Shown: positions 35,641 through 46,934 of the stretch, piece after piece
How positions within the stretch are numbered: position 1 is the stretch's first letter
Layout: each line of letters opens with the position of its first letter
Assembly (NCBI GenBank): GCA_009809945.1
Contig: WTPW01000304.1
Location: forward strand, 202,242-266,241
Direction of reading: 5' to 3'
Origin: Gigaspora margarita
Lineage: Eukaryota > Glomeromycota > Glomeromycetes > Diversisporales > Gigasporaceae
Length of the DNA stretch: 64,000 bases
Notes under the pieces: model-generated
What the model was told of the DNA's origin: nothing
The model's database searches: none
Seen by the model: only the letters and a program-made list of their open reading frames with translations
Made by a program: the position numbers and the translations under genes

Positions 35641-36150
35641 CAAAATTTAAAATATATTCAGAAAGGTTTCAAACCTTTCTTCCAACCTCTTCTAACATAT
35701 TTTAATCACTATCAAATTCATGTTTAAAACAACCTCTGGCTTAAATCTATCTATAAATATTGTATTCAATATTAAAATAGGTATTTATAGTTCAAAAAAT
35801 AAATATACCTTCTATAGCCTTTTTAGCCTAATTTGATAAATAAATAGGATATCAAAAAAAGTATGCTATCTTGCTTGCTCTTGCAATGCTCAAAAAATAC
35901 TGAAAATACAAAGTGTTGAGTATGATTTTTGAGTGATATTGCAAGCCAAAAATGCATACTATTTTTAATGATATCCTAGAATGAATTCTAAAGTTGATTT
36001 ATTGCAATCTAGCAAGGATCAAAAATTTACACCTTTAGGTATAAATTTTTGGAATAAGTGTAAAAAAATTCTGGCTAGGTGTTAAAAAAATTTGGACTAG
36101 GTATAAAAAAATCTGGGTTGGGTGTAAATTTTTCAGACTGTTTACCAAAG
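35641..36150. other. AT-rich stretch, nothing recognised
   Basis: May contain the rest of a diverged LTR U3. A short threefold repeat of GGTGTAAA and CTAGGT motifs lies near 36055-36130. Confidence 0.4.
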
Positions 36151-36405
36151 TTAATGGCCTGACCAATTTCTATAAAGTTGAAGCTCCTGAGCATTTTCAT
36201 GAAGTCTATTAATATATTGGGTTATATAATATTCACTAGCATGCTTTCTACAAAGGCCAAGTTCAAAGCTAGTTGGCATACCACAAACCTTAGAAGGAAG
36301 TTGCTTCTTAGCTCTCCAATGTTCATGGCACTCTTCAGGCTGGCAATAGGTCCGCCTACAGATATTACCAGTTCTAAGTAAATAGTTGCAAAAGTATTCA
36401 ACCAC
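36151..36405 (-). CDS. Small Cys-rich putative zinc-binding protein
   Basis: A clean 84-codon frame, less AT-rich than its flanks. Cys and His are regularly placed: C6, C16, C21, C26-H27-H29, C41, C52 and H55. Motifs are LLRTGNICRR, CQPEECHEHW, KVCGMPTS and LGLCRKHASEYY. The pattern suggests a two-site zinc fold. I do not recognise a named family; it could be a TE-linked or host protein fragment. No paralogue is seen in the window. Start is the first ATG; residues upstream are AT-rich and unsupported. Confidence 0.5.
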   Translation of the reverse strand: MVEYFCNYLLRTGNICRRTYCQPEECHEHWRAKKQLPSKVCGMPTSFELGLCRKHASEYYITQYINRLHENAQELQLYRNWSGH

Positions 36406-36417
36406 TATAATAACAAG

Positions 36418-36530
36418 AATAAATATTTTATTTTAAACAAACATTTTTGTAGTATTAATACAATGCCAGAGAAACCATACCTGAATAAATATTTTATTTT
36501 AAACAAAATTTTTGTACTATTAATACAAAC
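36418..36530. repeat. 63-bp direct duplication
   Basis: AATAAATATTTTATTTTAAA begins at 36420 and again at 36483, each followed by a TTTTTGTA.TATTAATACAA block. Confidence 0.65.
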
Positions 36531-36599
36531 AACTAAAAGTATATACATATATTCAAAATGATACTCTATGTCCTCAATGCAGCAAAGATAACTTTAAAA

Positions 36600-37220
36600 A
36601 GACTCATAATTAAAAAGCACATCTTAAATGAAAGTTTAAATGCAAACCAAAAAAGATGTTCTCTTCTTGCAGAACAAAGTTCAAGAAGAAGACAGCTCAG
36701 TCTTTTCAACCCAAATCTCTTCCTCACAGAATGAAGTTCAAGAGGAGGTCAAATACCAAAAATCAGAAACCAGTTCAGGCCCAGCAACCCAAGCAAATAG
36801 AGAAGAAATATTCTCCAAGCAGAATAAAATTCGTAGGAGGCAATAAAAAATAGTGATATATAAATAAAACAATTTGATATTCAGCCAGATTTAATAAAAA
36901 AAAAGAATCTTAAAGCAAATAAAAACACCCAGAAAGTGAAATTCGATTTGAGAAAAAACAAGCTAGTGATTCCTCAAGACTATATAGAAATCTTTTATCA
37001 TTAAGAAAATGGAAAACAATAGTTTTTTTTAGAAAAACTTAGCGTATGCATTTAATAAAGGTATGAAACCAAAAAAAGAATATATAGATGCACTATATAT
37101 GCCTTAGCTTATAGAATCAGCTCAAGAAAAAATAACTGAGGTTATTTAAACAGAGCTACAAGAAAAAGAGCAAATAAAATTAGCATTAACATCAGCAAAT
37201 TTTATATCTGGATATTGTTC
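36600..37220 (+). pseudogene. Unrecognised coding relic
   Basis: Less AT-rich sequence. One frame (36640-36846) is Gln/Ser/Glu-rich with QNKVQEE / QNEVQEE repeats; another (36656-36853) is Lys/Arg-rich. Further on, with stops, come IESAQEKITEVI, TELQEKEQIKLALTSANFIS. Perhaps the remains of one charged coiled-coil protein; frame uncertain. Confidence 0.35.
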
Positions 37221-37601
37221 AATATATAATATTTAATCATTTTATATTGATTATAAAATATTATTATATATTGATTAATTGGTAAAAATCGATATATATC
37301 TATAATCAATATATATCATTTTCTATATTAAATCATTATATTACTTTTTTTTTTTTGTTTTTTAAAAGTGAGGTCATGTCTCGGTTCTTTATTAGATTGA
37401 CATAAATCTATTACACTATTATGGTACATTATATTTCCTCTAATCTATGAGGTTATGAGACTAAAGCTAAATGAATTCACTATTTACTTTTAACCTAAAC
37501 TTTGACTAAGAAAGGTCACGACCTATCTAGTATTTATGTGCTATATTGATTAGTGATGAATTGATTGCAATGAATCTATCTAACCATGTTTTGTATATAC
37601 A
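37221..37601. other. AT-rich spacer, nothing recognised
   Basis: Repeated TATATATTGATTA motifs near 37240-37320. No feature. Confidence 0.45.
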
Positions 37602-37603
37602 TT

Positions 37604-39409
37604 CATCAGTGAATTATATATACGTAATCTTACGTAAGATATTACGGTCCGTAATATGATGAAAATCTTACATTTGATACGATGTATTACATAATATATT
37701 ATGTCAGATTACGGTAATATTAGGTTATTATTTCGAAATATTTCGAAATATACTAAATAAAAAAATGCAAATTACCTCCCCCCCTACAGGGGTCGTGTAC
37801 TCATGCAGATCAATAAACTAATGCGCGCACGAGGTACTATTTTGATATTTTCGCATTGTTTCGCAATATTTTGGATCTTTTCGCATTGTTTCACAATATT
37901 TGGCAAATTTTTGCAAATTTTCAAAATTTTTTAAAAAATAAATAAACAATATACATATTCACATAATCATGCTTTTTTACAGGTTTTCAATTTATTTCGC
38001 AAGGTTTCGAAATTTATTATAAAATTTTACATTTTTTTATTTATTATTATTATATATTATACATATTATACTATATATTATATTTTAATTATTATACATT
38101 TTTTACAGTATTATTTTTACATTATTATATATTATTTTAACTACTTTCGCACTTCTTCGCATCTAATTCTATCACTATATACAAAAAACTAGCCCTACAC
38201 ACTTATTTTTGCTCACCCACAGTTAGCTATTATCTTCGCTACTTTGTTTTCTATTGTCTTCGCTTTGACTACTTCTTTTGCTTTGGCTATAAACTTCATT
38301 TCGCACTCTTTTTCTAAAAACTTCAAAATAAAAAACATTTCTTAGAAGTGTTGGTTCTTACAAATTGCCGAGGAAAGTCGCAAAGTGTCAAAGAAGTTAG
38401 GAATAAATAAACTAAAATAAAAATTAAAAAAATAAGTAAAAAAAAAAAAAAAAAAAAAAAAATAAAAGCAAACTAATAAAAAAAATAGATGAAGCCCCAA
38501 ATCTTCGTAAGAGTTCGCATTCTTGTAAATTCAGAAATTGTGAAAGCCATGTTAATGTTCTTGCGAAATGCCAAAAAAGTCGTTAAGTGCCGAAAAAGTC
38601 TGGGTTGTTTTTCTTGCAAAGTGCCAGGAAGTAAGGGTTCTGTTTTCGCAAAGTGCCGAAATAAAATAAATTATTAAAAAAAATTTTAAAATAAAACAAA
38701 AAAAAACAAAAACAAAAACAAAAAACACGAAACGAAAAAATAAATGACGCGAAACCTTGCAAATACTTGCACAAACTTGCAAAACCTTGCAAAACTTGTG
38801 AAAACTTGTGCCTAACTAAATCATTTCTCTAAAGAAGCGTTCTTGGTGTTCTTGAAAGTGTCAGAAGTCTGAGTAAACATGCACATGGTTTCTAAAAGTT
38901 GTATGTCTTCTTGCAAAGGTGTTCTTGTAAAAGTGCCAAAATAAAAAATAAATTAAAAAAATTAAAAAATAAAAAAAATTGAAAAATGAAACAAAAAAAC
39001 AAAACAAAAACAAAAAATGAAACGAAAATAAAAAATGAAATGAAATAAATACAAAAAAGTGAAAAAAAAACAAAATAGAAGATCTAATTAATAAACAAGA
39101 TCTAATCTGATCTTGTAGTACAGAATTTGAATATCATCGAACTATTTCAAACTATTTCGAAAAATTAGTCTAATGCGCGATCCAGGTTACAGTTCTACTG
39201 ATCTGTTCCAGCTTGGTTTCCTAGTCCTAAAATATTTTGAAAGGGTTCAAAATATTTTGTAACCTATTTCGAAATATTTCGAAATTACTTTTATAATATT
39301 TTGAAAATTTGATATTTCGAAATATTTCGAAATATATTACGTAATATTTTGCTTATATTATGGTTCGTAAGATCTTACGTAAGATTATGCTATTATAAAT
39401 TTGCTGATG
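37604..39409. mobile_element. Large TIR element, copy 2 (TTACGTAA subtype)
   Basis: Ends CATCAGTGAATTATATATAC and the complement ending TATAAATTTGCTGATG are flanked by TT on both sides. The interior around 37770-38060 aligns with copy 1 (22800-23040; e.g. CATATTCACATAATCATGCTTTT). Outer palindromes read ATCTTACGTAAGAT (37627-37640, 39372-39385) where copy 1 has ATCTTTCGAAAGAT. The middle has degenerate tandem units with TTCTTGCAAAGTGCCGAAA-like sequence (38345-38935) and A-rich filler. No transposase. Confidence 0.75.
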
Positions 39410-40410
39410 TTGTTGTTGTATGTCGTTGGCCAGTTGTAGTGTTTGGTCATGTGTTGTGCCATTATCAGTCATTCTCTGGCCTTGGTTGTGGTAGTTTTGA
39501 GTGCATCTGGGTCACCAGATTTTATCTCTGATTGATTTGACAATATGATAGTACACGTAGACCATAGGATCACCTTTTTTTCTTTGTTGGATATGTTACC
39601 CTTGGGTAGTTTGCAGGCTTTGTAAATTATCACGATTGGGGTTGGCATTTGGTTTGTGATATGTTTTTCTAGGAAGCTATTGACAAATGCATTTGTGTTA
39701 GTCAGTTGGATCCTGTATTTGCTTGTAGTGCAGCTGAGTGTTTTCTCAATGATGGTACATATGTTAGTTGTGTTTGTACTGCATGTTAATATGTGTAAGA
39801 AGCTTTCCAACTAATTTTTGCACTAGTTGCATATAGGAGATGTATATGTGCTGGGATTTCTTTTATGTAAGTTGTCCTTTGTTGGTAGTTTATTTAGGAT
39901 GATTTTGATTTTGAAGTTTTTTATTTTGGACTGTGAGAGGTGGTGAACCTACTAAGTGGTGGGTTGTGGTAATTTATAAGTTTAAAGGTCCTTTCCCAGT
40001 CTACTATAGTTGGTGCTTTATTCCATAGCCTTGTTCTATTGAGATTATGCCTTTCGATCATGGTCCTAGCATTTTGAAGTTGTCTTAGCAGCCTTCTGGG
40101 GCTGTATGAGAAAATGTAGTTTTGTATTTTCAGAGTGTATGTCCTATGTAAAATTTTGTCTGTTAGAACCTCTATCAGGATTGCAGGTGTTAGGTCATCT
40201 AATTTTGGTGCTACCCTATCAGTAACCCGGATTCTAAGGTCTTTTCCATCAATGATTACTTTCATTGATAGTATGTAGATATGAAGATATTGTGTATTGT
40301 TTTGTTCAATTTTATGTTAGGGTGAACCCGAACCCATTGTATAAGCTGAGCTGTTTGTGTGTCTTCCGTAATTAGGTTGAGTTTGGATCTATAGGGTATA
40401 GCTATGAACA
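39410..40410 (-). pseudogene. LINE ORF2 C-terminal fragment
   Basis: Open minus frames at 39921-40265 and 39469-39810 join through a region with two stops. The second holds KIILNKLPTKDNLHKR then a zinc-knuckle-like C-x2-C ... H-x4-C ending LESFLHILTC, the terminal domain of LINE reverse transcriptases. The first (LRRQLQNARTMIERH, RTRLWNKAPTIVDWERTF) would be the linker after RT. Less AT-rich than its surroundings. Truncated on its upstream side where gypsy copy 2 begins. Not the same sequence as the LINE at 51.7-59.1 kb. Confidence 0.65.
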
Positions 40411-40419
40411 GCAAGCAAG

Positions 40420-40718
40420 AAAAATAATTCTTCATTAGTATTTTCTGTATCAGTATTTGTTAGATTATCATCTGGTTCTAACTCTAAATTTTCTGGAATA
40501 ATTTCAGTTTTATCATTATTGATAACACTATTCTAAATCTGTTCTTTATTTCCTAAAGGGAACTGTAGTAAAAGTATAATTTCTTTTCTATCTGTTATGG
40601 CTACCTGGTTGGTAGTAATAATAAGACTATTGTTCTGTGATACAGGGTCTTGGTTCCAACATTTAATTAATTCAGCAAGAATAATTAGGGTTTGAGGTTG
40701 CAGGGTCAAAGTTTCCAT
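40420..40718 (-). pseudogene. Conserved ORF after integrase (gypsy copy 2)
   Basis: ATG at 40718 (minus); METLTLQPQTLIILAELI, then SLIITTNQVAITDRKEI and LLLQFPLGNKEQI. A TAG follows, then NDKTEIIPENLELEPDDN to about 40420, where similarity to copy 1 ends. Lies about 740 bp beyond the integrase frame. Conservation between two diverged copies supports a real third ORF; product unknown. Confidence 0.55.
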
Positions 40719-41409
40719 TTTAGGAATTAAAGTTTTGGTTATTAAGAGAGAAAGAGAAAGAAGAAATGGTTTTAGCAATTTTTTTAATGTTAGAATAAAG
40801 ATGGTTACTCTAATAAAAATATTGTTATTCATGTCAAATTAAAGAATAGTGCTTGTTTAATTGTTTCGCAGCATCACTCATACAACTCAAAAATTGCAAT
40901 GTTGATCACATGACCAAAAATTTTCTTGCTGATTAAAAATGCTGTCAACTCGATTCGCAGATTTCTGTGGCATTTTCACTATAAGATAAGCTTAGTAGAA
41001 AAGTTGCAAAATATTCTGATGGGTATATAATTAATATTTCAGCTCAAACAGAGCAAAATTGACCAACTTTACTTAGTAGTAACCATTTCATGAAATCAAA
41101 ATCTAATTCTTATTATATTATTTCTATTCCTAAATTTTTTTTTAAACAAAAATGGGGTAGCTTAGATTCGAGAGAAAAAAAAAATTGTTTGTTGTACACA
41201 GTAAATTAAGGGTTAAGGCTGTGTTTTTATCCATTTTAAAAATTTCTTCCTAGAAATACAAATCACAATTATAGATTGCCAATCTTGTTTCTCATAATAC
41301 TTAACAAGACGATCAATGTTGTAATACTGCTTTAATGTTTTTCATCTATTGTACACAGTTTATAGGTGCTATTATTTAATTTTTTCTTAATAATAAATGG
41401 TCCTATTTT

Positions 41410-42600
41410 TTTTTCTTCAAATTTTGCAGAACAAGAGGCTTCAATATCTTTTCTTTATACCCAAACTTTGTCTCCAATTTCAAATTCTTCTTTCTGTATC
41501 TTAGAATCAGATCTAACTTTCTGTTTCTTTTGAAACTTAATTGTATTTTCTCTGGCATTGCTATGGTGATAGGGTAATTCTTTAATTAATTCAAATGCTT
41601 GTTGGAGAATACTATCTTCTAGAGAGACTTCATCATCTGAATTAGTTAGATCTATAGGAATAACAGTTTCAATTGGTAAAATAGCTTGTCGACCATATAC
41701 CAAATAGAAAAGAGTATATCCAGTAGTTGCATGTCGTTTGGTCCTATATGCGAATAGTATGGCAGGTATGTAAGTATCCCATTTTGTATCTTTTTCTGTA
41801 ACTTTTACAAGAGAGTTACAAAGGGTTCTGTTTAATCTTTCAACCATTCCATTGGTTTGTAGATGGAAGGGTAAAGAAAATATATATTTTATCAAGAACT
41901 TCTCATATAATATCCTCACAATTTCACTAACAAAATTCTTTCCATTATCTGAGAGTATCATCTTAGGTACTCCATGTCTGCAAACAATTTCTTCAAAGAT
42001 AAACTTGGCTAAGGTTTTTGCACCTGCATCTGGTACAGCTTTGGCTTCTGGCTAGCAGATAAGGTAGTCGGTAGCAACAATGATATAATGATTATTTTGA
42101 GAAGTTATAGAGAAAGGTCCAACTAAATCTATTCTAACATGTTCAAAGGCTCTTCCAACTTGGATTGGGTGGAGGTTTCCTTTCTTTTACTTTTTCTTGT
42201 TTTTGATATATTTTACAAGTGCGAACATAGTTCTGCATATCTCTATACATTTGGTCCCAATAATATCATTCAGATATCTTATAATACATAGCATCTGTTC
42301 CTAAATGTTCAGCAGTAGGATGACTATGCATCATATACAAAATTGGTTCAACTTCAGTCCATTTGATAACTCTAATTGGTTTGTCTGAATCTTTTCTATT
42401 TTTTTGTAAAATAATTTATTTTTCACTTCATATCATCAAGATTGATTAATAATTGTCCTTTGTTCATTGTCTATTAAGTAAGGAGAGAGAGAGCCTGATT
42501 CTAAATATTCTAGTAGGTTTTGATATTGATCTAAATTCATGTAGGGTCAATAGAGCGAAGGTGTGTCTAGGTCAGTAGGTGAGAAAGAGCATCAACATTT
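41410..42600 (-). pseudogene. Integrase (gypsy copy 2)
   Basis: Catalytic core of rve type: GPFSITSQNNHYIIVATDY (about 42115-42060), SDNGKNF (41955), then QTNGMVERLNRTL with the catalytic Glu; D-x~35-E spacing fits. The frame 41961-41455 ends in FEIGDKVWV, the usual post-core motif. Upstream lies the H2C2-type zinc finger with YYWDQMYRDMQNYVRTC (about 42280-42210). One Trp before PEAKA has become TAG. Confidence 0.85.
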
Positions 42601-42639
42601 GAATGGATTCTTCTAGGTTTGTATATAATAGTAAAATGA

Positions 42640-44090
42640 TAGGGTTGAAGTTTCATAATCCAACAACCTAAACGTCCTTAAGGTTGGGATGACTTTAACC
42701 ATTTAAGAGCAGAGTGGTCTGTAACTAGTGTAAAATGACTTGTACCAAAGTATTTATGAAAATGTTCAATGGCCCATACAATGGCAGCACATTCTAGTTT
42801 AGTGGCTTTATAATTTACTTCTTCCTTTTTCAAACTTTTACTTGCATAGGCAATTGGGTATTGCTTTTTATCATCTGAGAGTTGGCTTAAAGTGGCTTCA
42901 AATCCTTCATAGAATGCATCTGTAGCAAGAATAAATTCTTTTTATAGTTTGGGTAGATGAGGATAGGGGCAGTAGTTAATCAGTGTTTTAATTCATCAAA
43001 AGCCTTTTGACATTTCATATTCCATTCATAAGCATTGTCCTTATGCAACAACTAGTTAAAAGAATGAGCAATAGAAGAAAAATGTTTGATGAATCATTTA
43101 TAGTATCCAGCAAGACCTAAAAAGGATCATAGTTGGGTTACATTTTGGGGAGGTTGGATATTTTGAACAGTAGTTATCTTGTCTGGGTCTGGGAAGATCT
43201 TTTTTCTTTGATAATATGTCCTAGAAAAGGTAATCATTTCATTCAAAAATTATACTTTTCAATATTCAATTTTAATCTAGCTTTTCAAATTCTAGTAAAG
43301 TCTTCTCGTAGATGTTTAATATGATTATCAAATGTTCGAGAGAAGATATTGGTATCATCTAGGTATACTACCACATACTTGTAAGCTATACTATTATAAA
43401 CCTGATTTATAAGACATTAAAAGGTAGCAGGGGCATTACACAATCCAAAAGATATGACATTGAATTCATAGGTTCCATATCTGGTTATAAAAGCAGTTTT
43501 CTCCCTACCTTCTGGGTGTACTTTTACTTGCAAATATCCACTCATAAGATCTAAAGTAGAAAAGTAAGTGGCTCCAGCAAGAGAATCAAGCATTTCATCA
43601 ATTTGAGATAAGGGTTATTGATCTTTCTTTGTGACATTGTTAAGCTTTTGGTAGTCTATGCAAAATCTCTTCTTTCTATTTTTCTTGTTTACAAGTACAA
43701 CAGGAGAGGCCCAAGGGTTAAAGGACTCTCTTATTAATTTATTTTTCAATATCTGTTGAACTTCTTCTTATAAATGTTTGTTCAGTAAAGGTACTATATA
43801 GAGTCATGAGCTAATAGGGGGTCCATCATCAGTGAATATCTGATGGACAACTAGGTCAGTTCTACCTAGTTGGGTCATATCTTTTGCAAAGAGGTTTGCA
43901 AATTCAAGAAGCAATTGTCTAAACTGGGCTCCTTGATCATTAGTGAGGGGTCCTACTTTTGGACTAATTTCCTGAGTCATATATATTTCTCGAATATTTC
44001 TGGATCTACAATTGTCTGTATCTTCAAGTAGTTTTTAATCATGCTCAGGATAACTCAAAAATTTTGAGTATCCTAGTTACTAGACTCGGG
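42640..44090 (-). pseudogene. Reverse transcriptase and RNase H (gypsy copy 2)
   Basis: Minus strand. Pre-RT block LLLEFANLFAKDMTQLGRTD (about 43930-43860) is typical of Ty3 pol. RT: FGLCNAPATF (about 43460-43430) and the active site VVVYLDDTNIFS (about 43370-43335). RNase H: ECAAIVWAIEHFHKYF and TDHSALKWLKS (about 42810-42700). Several frameshifts; 5' of the pre-RT block the hAT-type MITE intervenes. Confidence 0.85.
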
Positions 44091-44102
44091 TATAGGGACA
44101 GT

Positions 44103-44368
44103 TATAGATGGGAGTGAAATTACTCTTCTTAATAAGGAGTTTTTGTTGAAATTGTTGAAATTAGTTGATGGTGAAATTGGTGAAATTAATTTTTCAATAT
44201 TAAAAATTAATTTAAATTATGCCAAAAAAATTAATTAAAACTAAAATTAAATCAAATACAATAATTGTTTTAGACTTAATTTATAGATTTATTAACAATG
44301 TTGAAATTATCGTTGAAATTATAGTTGAAATTAAAAAAATTTGAAAATGAATTTTACCCCCAACTATA
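44103..44368. mobile_element. hAT-type MITE before RT, 266 bp
   Basis: Perfect 8-bp duplication GGGACAGT at 44095-44102 and 44369-44376. TIRs TATAGATGGGAGTGAAATT and the complement of TATAGTTGGGGGTAAAATT. The body repeats GTTGAAATT and GGTGAAATT. Non-coding. Copy number elsewhere unknown. Confidence 0.85.
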
Positions 44369-44379
44369 GGGACAGTAGA

Positions 44380-45960
44380 CTCAGTATACAAGTCCCTTAA
44401 TCAATGATGAAAATTTTCAAAATAATGAACTTGGTCCTGTAGAGTTTTGATGGTCTGTTTTTGGTATTTAAAAGTTTTGGCTTGTTCTTGAAGAAGAGTA
44501 ATGGTTTGAGCTTGTTGTTGAATCTGTTCTTGCAGCAGTTGAATTAGTTCAGCTAATTCTAGAACAGGTGAGGCCATTTTGATAGGTGCTATAATAGGTA
44601 ACTCTATTACAGGAAGTGTAGTAGATTCATTTGGTTCAGGTGCCTCAGGTATGGAGGGGGTAAGAGGAGGAGGAATTTCTGTTTCTGGATCTGGAGAAGA
44701 GTTTTCTTCTTCATAGCATTCCTTGCACAAATTTTTATATTGTCGCAGTTTATTATTGGTTTTGATTATAGTACAGGATTCACAAAGTCCAGCAGTTCCT
44801 GCAAAGTTTCTTTGCAAGTTTTCCATGGCTCTTTTTTATCAAAATTAGGATAACTCATATCAAAGGATTCAGCAAGAATTCTTTGCAATGTTTCTTCTTC
44901 TGTGTCTGATAATTCCACGTGAGAAGCTCTTATGATGACATTTAACTTATCATAAGTATAGTCTTGATTAGAGCAGTCATTAAATTGAGGTTCAAGAGCA
45001 TGAGCAAGAGTTTTTATTGCTTTTACCAATCTGGATTTGAGCTAAGTGAAAAATGCGGCTTTGGTTAAGTTCATAACTGTGTCCAGCATTTCTGGTAGAC
45101 TCAGTATAGTCGCGTACTTGGGTCCATAGGTTGCAATTAGGGTTATATTCTATATCCTGGGCAGCTTTGTAGGCATAGAGGTGTTCAAGGTCACAAAATT
45201 GAATATTCTCTCGACTAGAATTTAGTTTAATCATCTTGGATCTAATTCCCTGTTCTTTACACAGTTTGCATTCAGTTAATGTTTCTTTGCCTTTACCATT
45301 GGTGAAGAATTCAATGCTTCAGAGGTGGTCATGATCTAAAGCATGATAGAAGTCAATCCAACATCCATTGCATACTATTGTTTCTGGTTTCTTAGGTACT
45401 TTACACTTGCAATAGTGGTTGGTTCATAGTCAAGTGTAATGAGAGAGGTGTTGAGCATTCACTTCCTGGGGATTGCAACCATATTCAAATCTTTGGTTTT
45501 CTAATTTCTGTGTCATTTGAGAACAGATAGCTCCAATATTTCCATATTGTCCATATTGATAACATCAATTTTCTGGACAGTTCTTATATAAATGTCCTGG
45601 TTGAGAACAGGTTTTGCAAATATTCTATTTAGGGGCCTGTCTAGAGCAATAAGCAGCAAGGTGTCCATATCATCGATATTAGTAACATTCTTTGTTGGAG
45701 CAGTCAGCATATAGATAATTGTAGGAGTAATAGTGTTCATATTTCTGGTTAGAGAAGGATGCACTGGGTCTGGGTCTACGAATAATAGTAGTCCAAATAT
45801 CTTGTTTTGTATCTGCTATATAAGCTTCTTTTGGACTAAGATATTCTTGTTCAAATTTTTCTAAATCCTTTTCATCGGTAAGAGTAGGTTCGGTAGGTAA
45901 GGGTTGGTTATTTTCATAGGAGATAGATACATGAATTTTTTTCTTGTTCCAGCAGAGGGT
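44380..45960 (-). pseudogene. Zinc-knuckle/Cys-rich module between PR and RT
   Basis: Reading on from protease: SPKEAYIADTKQDIW, then CCHC-like knuckles (a broken one ending YGHLAAYC; CKTCSQPGHLYKNC at about 45620-45580; a third ending YGNIGAIC). Then C-x-C, VCNGCWIDFYHALDHDH, ECKLCKEQG and FCDLEHLYAYKAAQD. Next come frames at 45234-44992, 45029-44766 (acidic helical) and 44826-44401, with LCESC ... LCKEC, a Pro/Glu-rich linker and a Gln/Leu coiled coil (LIQLLQEQIQQQAQTITLL). Roughly 520 codons. Most Ty3 elements go straight from PR to RT, so this is an unusual insert in pol. No nested-element boundaries were seen around it. Confidence 0.6.
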
Positions 45961-46390
45961 ATAAGCTTTGTTTTTTTAATTGTAGCTTGCATCTACTTTC
46001 TGTGACCAGTCATTATCTAAAAGTAATGAATAGACATAGTATTCATAACTTCAACATCCAGAGGGATAGTGGTTCCTTCAATTTCTATAGGTAAACTTTT
46101 AATAATACCAAGAGGGTGAACAGAGGATCCAGTAGCAGAGACAATAAAACTAGTAGAAGGAGCTTCAATCTGTAGTCCAAGTTCTTTCACAACTTGGTGA
46201 GAGATCATACTAATAGCAGCTCTACTATCAATTACAGCATAGTAAGGTTTTCCTTGAAGTTTAATATTGCATTTAACAGGAGTGGTATAGGTAGGTGTCT
46301 GGATCTGAGTAGTTTTAGATTCTTGGGTCAAGTAACTGGCAAGAGCTTTTATGTATAGATTCATTGACAAGAAAAGTTTCAAACTGTTTA
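45961..46390 (-). pseudogene. Retropepsin-like protease (gypsy copy 2)
   Basis: AVIDSRAAISMIS (about 46235-46200) is the active-site loop; the Gly of the usual D-S/T-G-A is Arg, so this copy should be inactive. ELGLQIEAPS and PLDVEVMNTMSI follow, then LDNDWSQKVDASY, the normal end of this protease type. The upstream part is cut by the foldback at 46394-46929. Confidence 0.75.
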
Positions 46391-46393
46391 TAA

Positions 46394-46929
46394 GGGGGCA
46401 TCCATAAATAACATTATGCTTGAGGGGGGTGGGTCCCCCAATATATAATGATTTTCCAATATGTAGGGGGGGGTCCCCCCCAACATAACGCAATTTTTTT
46501 ATAAAAATTTGTCTAAAACTTGACCCAGTAGCCAAAATTGGATGATTTGGTACCATTCGAACTGTCTCGAGGAGAGGAATCGAATGGTACCAATTTCATT
46601 TGATTTGGATCACTGGATCACGTTTTATTAACAAAATACTATTGGTTATTATGTTTTCTTATAAAATTACTATAAAATCAATAGTATTTCGTTAATAAAA
46701 TGTGATCCAGTGATCCAAATGAAATGATTTTGGTACCATTGGATTCGTCTCATAGAGACAAATCGAATGGTACCAAAATCATCCAGATGTGTCACTGTGT
46801 CATTATATATTCAAGTTTTTGTAAAATTTTATATATAAACATACGGATTTTTAAAAATTTTTTTATATAGTAGAGGGGGGGTCAAGAGCTACTATGTAGG
46901 GGTACATAACATTATTTATAGATGCCCCC
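46394..46929. mobile_element. Foldback, PIF/Harbinger-like ends, in gag-pol
   Basis: GGGGGCATCCATAAATAACA at the left pairs with TTATTTATAGATGCCCCC at the right; TAA flanks it on both sides (46391-46393, 46930-46932 reading the terminal T). Almost the whole 536 bp is an imperfect inverted repeat with an AT loop near 46640-46670. Arms contain ATTCGAACTGTCTC and GGTACCATT, related to the 171-598 foldback. It separates nucleocapsid from protease. The minus frame passing through its left arm is accidental. Confidence 0.75.
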
Positions 46930-46934
46930 TAAGT

